Assembly (NCBI GenBank): GCA_001579985.1
Contig: LRSR01009578.1
Span: 1-20,058, forward strand
Length of the DNA: 20,058 nucleotides
From: Hypsibius dujardini
Taxonomy: Eukaryota; Tardigrada; Eutardigrada; Parachela; Hypsibiidae
Direction: 5' to 3'
How positions within the stretch are numbered: the stretch's first letter is position 1; the number at the start of each line of letters is the position of its first letter. Positions 10,829 to 17,407 of the stretch are shown here, one piece after another. A program made the translations under genes and the position numbers. Under the pieces are notes generated by a model. The model had not been told where the DNA came from, did no database searches, and was given only the letters and a program-made list of their open reading frames with translations.

Positions 10829-11313
10829 TATGAGGTAAGGGCACTGGAATGGGCCACTTGTTTTTCCCGTACCCTGGAATGGACCACCCTGGAATCACAA
10901 CTTCCACGCAAGTTTTGGCTATCGCAAAGGTTCTAAGCGACAGAGAACCTATTCTATTCGGCAATATTCGATAATTCGATAATTCGGTGGAACGCGTATC
11001 AGATATGAAAAGCAATTGTGGGAACATGTTTAAAAAATAAAAATAAAAAGCTCCATTGGACGATTGGAGAAAGTACACTGTAGAGGTCGCTGACTACGCA
11101 GTTACTTATTTGTTTTTGATTAATTTGTGACAGAGCGCCCCCTGCCGCCCGGTGGTCCATTCCAAGGTACGGGAAAGTCAAGTGGCCCATTCCAGCTCGT
11201 GCAAAAATTGACTTGTATCGGATGCATGATCCGATACAAAAACGGATATCCGATGCATGGTCCGATACAACTTATTTGAGGCATTTTCGCACGAGCAGTG
11301 CCCTTACCTCATA
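10829..11313. mobile_element. TA-flanked inverted-repeat element (MITE-like) with a nested insertion
   Basis: The left arm 10831-10888 (tgaggtaagggcactggaat...) matches the reverse complement of the right arm 11151-11193 plus 11297-11311. Both arms total 58 bp, with three mismatches by eye. Both outer ends abut TA (10829-10830 and 11312-11313), as for a TA target-site duplication of Tc1/mariner-type elements. The 260 bp core has no transposase frame, so the element is non-autonomous. Each arm contains two related ggaatggRcca sub-repeats. The right arm is split by a 103 bp insertion (11194-11296). The right end lies 21 bp past the stop codon of the minus-strand bZIP gene, so the element probably sits in its 3'UTR. 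Superfamily assignment from the TA alone is tentative. Confidence 0.8.
11194..11296. mobile_element. 103-bp palindromic insertion inside the right arm of the outer element
   Basis: The insertion interrupts the arm between cattcc and agtgcc, which are contiguous in the opposite arm. It has inverted ends (gctcgtgcaaaa and ttttcgcacgagc). Inside, positions 11213-11239 (ttgtatcggatgcatgatcc...) form a near-perfect hairpin, and a diverged copy of the same palindrome follows at about 11244-11270. Only a single A could be a target duplication. It looks like a tiny hairpin transposon or other hairpin insertion; no coding capacity. Confidence 0.7.
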
Positions 11314-11333
11314 GTCTTAGTAAAAAATATCTA

Positions 11334-13077
11334 TCACTCAGCCATCGGTTCAACGTCTCCGTTGCTGGGCTGTTCGGAATGCTTCTCCTCCTGCTTCTGG
11401 TCCTCTGTCAGCAGTTTCATCAGCGCCCCGTTTTGTTGAAGATCCCGCCGAAGTCCAGCAATCTCTTCCGTCAGCCGCTGAGATTCCTCGCGGATCCGCG
11501 CCAACGCTTCCCTCGCACTGACCTGCGTTGACAAATGGCAAGAAACTAAAATTAGTCACCTAATCTGTGTTTTAGTTAACTAAAAATTAGTTATATTTAC
11601 CAGGGATTTTTAGTTTAGTTTCTTTTTAGTAAGTTAAAACTTTTAATTTAGGTCTAGTCAAAATTAGCTGACGAATTTTAGTTGTATTTCAGTTTGCCAA
11701 TTTAAATTTAATCAACTAAAACCTTCAGTTTAGTTTTTTTAGTTGACTAGAGAACTGCCTAAATTTCTTTTTAGTAACTCAAACTTTTAGTTCAGGTTTT
11801 TAGTTGAGTCAAAAAACTTTTTATTATAAACTATAAAACGAAAACTAAGAACTTACACGGGAACCGAACAGTAGGCGACACGCCGATCTGTCTGAATTTT
11901 TTTTGCAAGTAGTGGACTAAATTAATAGATTTTAGCAAAACATTTCATCTGCAAACGAGCTCTGGTTTGAGCGGGAGAAAATTGGGAAGTTCCCCGATGG
12001 CTCTGCGGGTTTCCTATTCAATTCCACCGTTGATTGTTTGATTTATGCTCTAGCAAAAATCAATTTAATTTTTTTACCACTCTAATCCACACAAACGTGG
12101 TTTTTCGAAAACGTTCGATTCCAAGATTTTTGACACAATTCCACTTCGAATTCGATTTGAAATCGATTGACATCAGCAGAATCTTTTTTGGATGACAGGG
12201 GGCGGAACTATGAATCATTTCTTCAACGTCACTCGGAAGCCTAGACTGAAACTAGCCCATAACTCCGCCCTCTGGCATCCAAAAAAGATTCTGCTGATGT
12301 CAATCGATTTCAAATCGAATTTGAAATGGAGAAGTGTCAAAAATCTTGGAATCGAACGTTTTCGAAAAACGACGTTTGTGTGGTAAAAAAATTTATTTGA
12401 GTTTTGGTAGAGTATAAATCAAACAATTAGCGCTTCAATTGAGTGGGAAACTCGCGAAGCCATCGGGAAATTTTTGAATTTTCTCCCGCTCAAACCAAAG
12501 CTCGTTTGCATATGAATGTTTTTGCTAAAATCTATAATTTAGTCCACTATTTGCAAAAAAAATTCAGACAGATCGGCGTGTCACCTACCGTTCGGTTCCC
12601 TTGTTAGTTTTTAGCAGTTTGAGATTAGTTTTAGTTGGGGTTATTTATTTTAGTTAGTTTTGCCATCCCTACCTGCCGTTTCCGCATCGTACTGCGATAC
12701 TGCTCCAGCTGGACAATATACTGCTTCCGACGTTCGCGGTTGAGCCGCGCGTAGACTGCGTGCGAGGAGAGCGGACCAGCACTCCGCTGACGGCCCTTTC
12801 GATGCAACGTCGTCGCCGGTTTCGCCCGTGATGACGTCACAGTCGGCTGCTGCTGCTCCGGGGTACCATCGTCCTCGACTTCGTAGAAAACCGGCATTTC
12901 TGGGTTGGGATCCTCTCCGTCGTCCTTGTCGACGGACATTTGCCCGCTGCTCCTTCTGCTGCCGTTCTGATACGAACTATTATCAGTCCGATCGTGGACT
13001 GCGTACTCAGGAGAAGAGCGAGGTGTGCAGCTCCATAAATGGTCGCTGGGCCTTGAGGGGGCTGCACTCGTGGCCAT
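11334..13077 (-). CDS. bZIP transcription factor, CREBZF (Zhangfei)-like, 2 exons, 197 aa
   Basis: Exons in transcript order: 13077-12673 (135 codons) and 11522-11334 (62 codons plus TGA), joined in phase 0. The N-terminal 100 residues are Ser/Pro-rich, with an acidic stretch around residues 55-75 suited to activation or partner binding. The basic region is HAVYARLNRERRKQY (106-120). It runs into a zipper with heptad positions L124, M131, A138, I145, L152, L159, N166 and L173. The ARLNR-x-x-K/R-K-x-Y signature and the LMKLL end resemble vertebrate CREBZF, which lacks part of the canonical NxxAAxxCR motif. The usual basic-region Asn is His here, so DNA binding could be weak or need a partner, as reported for CREBZF. 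The function is inferred to be a nuclear regulator. The first ATG of the open frame was taken. A pyrimidine-rich ctctttcag lies just upstream (about 13085-13093), so a 5'UTR intron or trans-splice site is possible. Without splicing the frame stops after 14 further codons, losing most of the zipper. Confidence 0.75.
11523..12672 (-). mobile_element. Transposon-derived intron of the bZIP gene (introner candidate)
   Basis: The intron runs GTAGGGATGGCAAAAC...TTGTCAACGCAG on the minus strand. GCAGGT occurs exactly at both exon borders (cggCAG|GT at the donor, cgCAG|GT at the acceptor). Thus splicing removes the insert plus one copy of the 6 bp duplication. Just inside, the two ends are related inverted sequences (TGGCAAAACTAACTAAAAT against TGGCAAGAAACTAAAAT). 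AACTAAAA-type sub-terminal repeats are dense at 11535-11850 and thinner at 12601-12660. The ATGGCAAA-type terminus resembles hAT-like element ends, but the superfamily is uncertain. No transposase frame is present. Confidence 0.65.
11859..12600. repeat. Long foldback: about 350-bp inverted arms with a short loop
   Basis: The left arm (about 11859-12212, starting gggaaccgaacagtagg) is matched along nearly its whole length by the reverse complement of the right arm (about 12258-12600, ending ccgttcggttccc). The central loop is about 45 bp. Landmark pairs include gacacgccgatctgtctgaa with ttcagacagatcggcgtgtc, and atcagcagaatcttttttgg with ccaaaaaagattctgctgat. No duplicated target was identified at its borders, so it is either nested in the intron element or its core. 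Confidence 0.88.
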
Positions 13078-14205
13078 ATTACTCACTGAAAGAGTTTTAA
13101 ATTAATTTAATAAAACGCATTTTAATAACAAAAGCTGCTACTGGCATGTCTTAAATTACTATTTAAATTAATTTAAAGCAAACTGCTCGAAGTGTATAAA
13201 AGTTAGATTGAAAACGAATTTTGAAACAGATTAAGGAGCTGATGGAAAGTAACTGGTGGAACAAAGGGGTGGGAGGAGCTAGAACATCAATATCGTACAC
13301 CAGAGTACTCAATATAACTATAGACCGATTCCTGTAATTTAAAATAAATTTAAATATTTATGAATTCCATCATTTCGGTTAATGGTATTGTGTATAGGTC
13401 AGAAAAGGGTAGCCGAAATCTCGGACAAAAACTAAGCGAACAAATTGAAATTTGAACAGTCAGGGAAGAAAAAGCTTATATTTATAGTCGGAAAGGCACT
13501 TTTGGAAATATTCAGAGTCCGTATTCTCAAGAGTTTAATTGTTTGACACGTTTGCAGTACAAACACATCCATCGTCCGTTTACCCATATACACACTTGCT
13601 TTTAAAGTTAAAGTTAGCTTGCAAGTTAAAGCCATACGCACTTGCTTTTAATGATTTTAATGTGCCACAAGTTGAAGCCGCCCTTTAAGCTTTGGCCCAG
13701 CAAAATAGGGCGGTCCGAGTTCAAGCCAATTCCAGCCAAGGCGAGCAGTTGTTTTAGATCGATCTATTAATTGAGCAAATTTTTTTTTGGCGGTCAAGCG
13801 TCCAATTTCTCAAGTATTTTTCGAAGCCTTAAATGCCCGAATTGCCCGAAAATGCCTAAAGGCGCCCAAATTCATCACTGAAGTGAATACTCAGAATTTT
13901 TTTATAGTTTAAGTTGATTTCAGGTGGATTTTTTTAGCTGAAATTTTCGGTTAGATTTTGTATATTAATATGTTTTTTTCTATAAAATATTGACTATCTA
14001 ATGCATAATTATTATATTTTTATAGAAAACATCTCAACTTAATCGCACTTCAATGCGCGATGCATAACGAATGTCTATGAATGTATTTAATTATTTATTA
14101 ATTATGTTATTTAATATTTAATATTTAAATATTCCATATTCAATTTAATACTCAATATAATATTGAATATTGAATATATTAATATTGAGAAAGATAGTAA
14201 ACATC
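13078..14205. other. AT-rich spacer with ATTTAA and ATATTGA repeats
   Basis: Clusters of aattaatttaa/atttaaat occur at 13098-13175 and 13336-13365. An ATATTGAATATTGAAT-like tract occurs at about 14090-14190. No credible coding frame. The 5' flank of the bZIP gene and the 3' flank of the next minus-strand exon lie here. Confidence 0.55.
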
Positions 14206-14739
14206 TCATCCCGACCGGACATCAATGCCCAAGTGGTCGGGATAGTGGTCATAGATACCGGGTTGCAGGGTGGTTGTGGTGCCGCTCGCGAACACCGGGT
14301 ACTCCGTCGCGGTATTGGGCACCGTAAAAGAACTTGCCATGGGGACGTACGAGGTCGCTGCCCCGTTGGGGTAGACAAAAACCTCGGGATTGGGGTTGGC
14401 CATCGTCGCCGATCCATAAGGGAACACTGCGGGAATGCTAGACGGACTAGAAAGGGTGTCGTTAGTGTTGTTTTTCAGCTGCTGAAACGCAGTCGGGATG
14501 GGGTAGGTCGCCGGGTCGGTCGCCGCGGTCGCGAAGAAGAACGGCGAGTGTCTGAGGTAGTTGGCCGCCGTTATGGCTGAACTGGTGGCCGGGTCGCAGA
14601 GGGTACACGGACTGCGTTGACTCGCGGGATATGGATACTGCAGCTGGGGATGGCGATGATGATGTTGCTGCAACAGATGATGTGGGTAAAGATGATCGGA
14701 GGAGTTGTTGTTGGTGGAGCCGTTGACATTGTTGTGCAT
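14206..14739 (-). CDS. Unidentified His/Asn/Pro/Tyr/Thr-rich protein or exon, 177 aa
   Basis: Open frame from an ATG at 14739 to a TGA at 14206. The frame stays open about 16 codons upstream of this ATG, to a possible acceptor (ttggcag at about 14788), so this may be the last exon of a longer gene. The composition is clearly coding-like (GC-rich against AT-rich flanks, evenly spaced Pro/Tyr/Thr). Residues 1-40 are Asn/His/Gln-rich (HNNVNGSTNNN, HHLLQQHHHRHPQLQYPYP), then come SAITAANYLRHSPFFF and repeated Tyr-Pro/Thr-Ala motifs up to IYDHYPDHLGID. There is no recognised domain, signal peptide or membrane segment. Low-complexity composition of this sort is common in disordered parts of animal transcription or RNA-binding regulators, but I cannot assign a function. 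The overlapping + strand frame at 14170-14580 reads as Arg/Gly-rich antisense and was not preferred. Confidence 0.5.
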   Translation of the reverse strand: MHNNVNGSTNNNSSDHLYPHHLLQQHHHRHPQLQYPYPASQRSPCTLCDPATSSAITAANYLRHSPFFFATAATDPATYPIPTAFQQLKNNTNDTLSSPSSIPAVFPYGSATMANPNPEVFVYPNGAATSYVPMASSFTVPNTATEYPVFASGTTTTLQPGIYDHYPDHLGIDVRSG

Positions 14740-16121
14740 ATTATGCTGCGGCGGCGTGATGTTTGTTGGCTTTCGATGGTTTTTTTCACTGCCAATCTAC
14801 TACGCGTAATTTTTCCGGCTAGGAAGGGAAAACATTGAGGCGAATTTTTCGAGAGATGGGGAATTTCGACGCAATTTCCAACCGACGTCTGGCGCGTCGA
14901 GCGTCTGGCGCGTGGTTGTGTGGAAAACCCCGGGATGAAACCTACTATGCTTTAGTACTCGCTCACATGTGTCTCTGTATGTGCCGTATATATATATACA
15001 CACACTCACACAGACCGGCGTAATTTCCGTGATTATTATTGTCAACATGTACGATGATGAGGCGAGTCGGTGTAAGGCAGGCAGACAAACATACATACAT
15101 GTGTGTAGCCGAGAAATTTATCGGTCAAATTTGTACCTTCCCATCGCGAGGTTCGCCGCGTGGAGGTATGGAGAGCTCCTCTTCGCGGGTTGTTGTTGCC
15201 AATTCTGTACACCAAAACGGAGGGCGTACAAGACAGTGTATTTGTATGCACTGGTATATATATATATATATTTATTTATGCTATATGGGGATCTTGCTCA
15301 ATTACTTACTCGTCTTTAACAAACAACACCCAGCTTGGTTGAGGGCGTTATGCATTTCACGAGTTCCTATTTTTCGCCCTTGTAATCATCTAACAAGATA
15401 GGGTGCTCGGAAAGAGATTTCCAAATCCAATTGACTTGAAATTTCCTATGATAATAACATAGACACAATAATTTTAGGGAGATGGAAAGTTACTTTGCAA
15501 GCTCTCATTTGCCGAGAGAGGTTTTGGACATTTTTAGTGCCGGAAAGAGTGGTCATTTACGTATTTTTCGCATAATAATTTCAAAGCAGTTGCTTGACGA
15601 CTTTTGAAGATTTGACAATTTCTGGTGATGCTTGTCGAGTCCAACTTTTGGGCAAATTATGTCATAAAAATGTGAAATATATCCCGTTTAGAAAGTTTCT
15701 GTATTTGTTGGGGAACATTTTGGGATGCTTTTGATATAAAAAAACCGCAAAGTTCACCGCACCGCACTGCACCGCACGCACTGCACCGCAAAGTTCATTT
15801 TTTCCACGAACTTGATGGAGTAATTATTGATCGGGTAAAATCCCTGCAGTCGGCATTGAAAATCCTTACGTAACCTGACCCTTGTTTTTACCCTTCAACC
15901 AAGAGATACAAACGCGCAGCCCTTCCTGCCACATACCACTAAAGCAAGGTGCGGACCGGAAGGCATGTTACTGTTGACGGGTGTTGGTGTACAAGACCTT
16001 GTCGCTCAGATTGTTAATCGATATAAGAAAATAACTAGCCAACAAAAGAGCCAAAGAGCCCTTTAATAGTTGAGCAATACAACCGGAATGAGTTCTTGCG
16101 TGTATTAAGTTTGTTAACCAT
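14740..16121. other. Spacer with short repeats and TATA-like runs
   Basis: Contents noticed: a 13 bp direct repeat (cgtctggcgcgt) at about 14886-14897 and 14902-14913; alternating TA runs at about 14987-14998 and 15255-15270; and a GC-rich mini-repeat at 15745-15797 in which two copies of ccgcaaagttca flank ccgcacc/gcactg units. No coding frame with a recognisable domain was found. The minus-strand exon at 14739 may have its promoter or upstream exons here. Confidence 0.5.
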
Positions 16122-16202
16122 GGCTGCTGCGCAGTTATGGAATCAAAGGACGTTTTCACTTTGTGGGCGACCGAGCCGAGCTAACCACTGTACATTACAG
16201 CC
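16122..16202 (-). pseudogene. Degenerate tRNA-like stretch
   Basis: On the minus strand, 16202 onward begins GGCTGTAATGTACAGTGGTTAGC, close to the 5' end of the tRNA-Gln in this window (GGCTGTATGGTGTAGCGGTTAGC). A weak B-box-like CCTTTGATTCC follows about 50 nt later, and GCAGCC ends the 81 nt stretch, able to pair with GGCTGT. The anticodon and T stems do not pair convincingly. It may be a decayed tRNA or tRNA-derived SINE head; chance is not excluded. Confidence 0.25.
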
Positions 16203-16270
16203 TACAGGTATTGATCAGTGGTGTCAGTCCGCTAGAGTTTAATTTATCTGACCGACGATCGGAGCTGATC

Positions 16271-16512
16271 CAAACACAGACACAGACATTGACACAAACC
16301 ACACAGGCACAGCCGCAGATTGAGGCATAGACACTGATCCAGCGACAGACACAGATGCAGACACAGACGCATACGCAGACACATACACAAAACAAGACAA
16401 AGACCAGACACAGACACACAGACACAGACACAGACACAGACACAGACACAGACACAGACACAGACACAGACACAGACACAGACACAGACACAGACAGAAA
16501 CACAGACACAGT
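16271..16512. repeat. CAGACA (ACAGAC) hexanucleotide microsatellite
   Basis: A nearly perfect run of cagaca units at about 16405-16500 with degenerate copies from about 16271. The long Cys/Val and Ser/Val open frames on the minus strand across this region are products of the repeat. Confidence 0.95.
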
Positions 16513-16669
16513 TTGTTGGTGACATGTTCCTGACCGAGGGTCGAAGTTTCACTGCGCAATATCTGCGGTTTTCACCGATGGTTGATAAGATCATACCCTA
16601 TAATCGATCAAAGAAATTGTCCTGATTTCAGGAATGAGTATTATGCAAACTTCCAGCCGCATACAATTA

Positions 16670-16930
16670 TTATTTCAGCCGGGAAAGATATTGTTTTTTT
16701 CCCCTAAGAATTGTAATAACACTCTTCTTGGAAACAGTAGAGCCGTCCTTAATTAAGGCTTTGGTATTGGTCCCTGGAACTTGGCAGCGACGGAGGTCGA
16801 CCAACGGCACGAAAAGGTACGACGTCCAGTCGATCGGTTCAATGGTCAATAAACCCACGAACCTCTGGACCCACGCCTCCGGCCACACACCAGAAAACGG
16901 AAAAGCGTCTTTCACCCAATGGAACACTTT
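16670..16930 (-). CDS. Possible unidentified exon on the minus strand
   Basis: An open stretch without an ATG, from about 16930 down to a stop at 16670, with coding-like codon choice in an otherwise AT-rich spacer. It reads KVFHWVKDAFPFSGVWPEAW and continues with a hydrophobic WTSYLFVPLVDL segment and a more basic end. A CT-rich tract (about 16950-16975) with AAG at its end lies directly upstream, as an acceptor might. No donor or partner exon could be fixed, the + strand is open over the same stretch, and I recognise no family. It could be a decayed gene fragment or chance. Confidence 0.22.
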   Translation of the reverse strand, partial: KVFHWVKDAFPFSGVWPEAWVQRFVGLLTIEPIDWTSYLFVPLVDLRRCQVPGTNTKALIKDGSTVSKKSVITILRGKKQYLSRLK

Positions 16931-17219
16931 CAATGTACACTTTCAAAGGGACCAAGGGAGAGAGAGAGTGAATCAGTCACTCTGCAGCTGATAAAGCCAG
17001 GCAGAGAGGCGAAAGCGATTGCCTGGGATCGAGAGTGAAAACTTCAAAGTTATTCAAGCTGCACGCGTGCTCAGCTCACACACTTTCCAGCATCACGACG
17101 AATGGGCCGATTGGGAGATTGATGCAGTAGTAGTTTTCCTATTTTTGCGTTGATCTTGTGTATTATTTATTGTTCGTCTTCATTCAACAACAAAATTATT
17201 TCATTACATTTCGTATCAG

Positions 17220-17380
17220 GTAAGGCTATCAACTGTAGTAAATGTCCATAGAAAAATGTCCGTAGAGAAACCAAGTAAACTCACTTTTAATTCGGATCGT
17301 CGCTCCATTTGGCTTCTCACACAGTGAAACATCAAAAAAGGTATAGTTGCAATGTGAGATAATTATTTTAATCACTACAG
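17220..17380 (+). other. Probable 5'UTR intron of the CRPPA homologue
   Basis: A strong donor (tatcag|gtaagg at 17219/17220) and an acceptor (cactacag ending at 17380) frame a 161 bp AT-rich stretch ending 27 bases before the CRPPA start codon. Spliced, this gives a short 5'UTR. Inferred from splice-site match only. Confidence 0.5.
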
Positions 17381-17407
17381 GTTAGCTATCGAAGAGGAGT
17401 CGCAATT

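Noticed and set aside
10728-11190. Minus-strand frames of 116 and 63 codons
   Set aside because: They run across the arms and core of the inverted-repeat element and show no transposase or other domain.
12192-12386. 64-codon + strand frame in the bZIP intron
   Set aside because: It crosses the loop and arms of the foldback, so it is an inverted-repeat product with no domain.
14170-14580. 136-codon + strand Arg/Gly-rich frame
   Set aside because: It is antisense to the better-supported minus-strand frame and has the composition expected of the complement of His/Pro/Thr/Tyr codons.
13078-14739. Joining the low-complexity exon 14206-14739 to the bZIP gene as an upstream exon
   Set aside because: The bZIP 5' acceptor (cag|tg) would need a phase-1 donor; near the end of the 14206 exon I found only phase-0 and phase-2 GT sites, so the frames do not join.
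16195-16594. Three overlapping minus-strand frames with long Cys-Val or Ser-Val runs
   Set aside because: They are translations of the CAGACA microsatellite in three frames; no start context or non-repeat coding sequence supports them.
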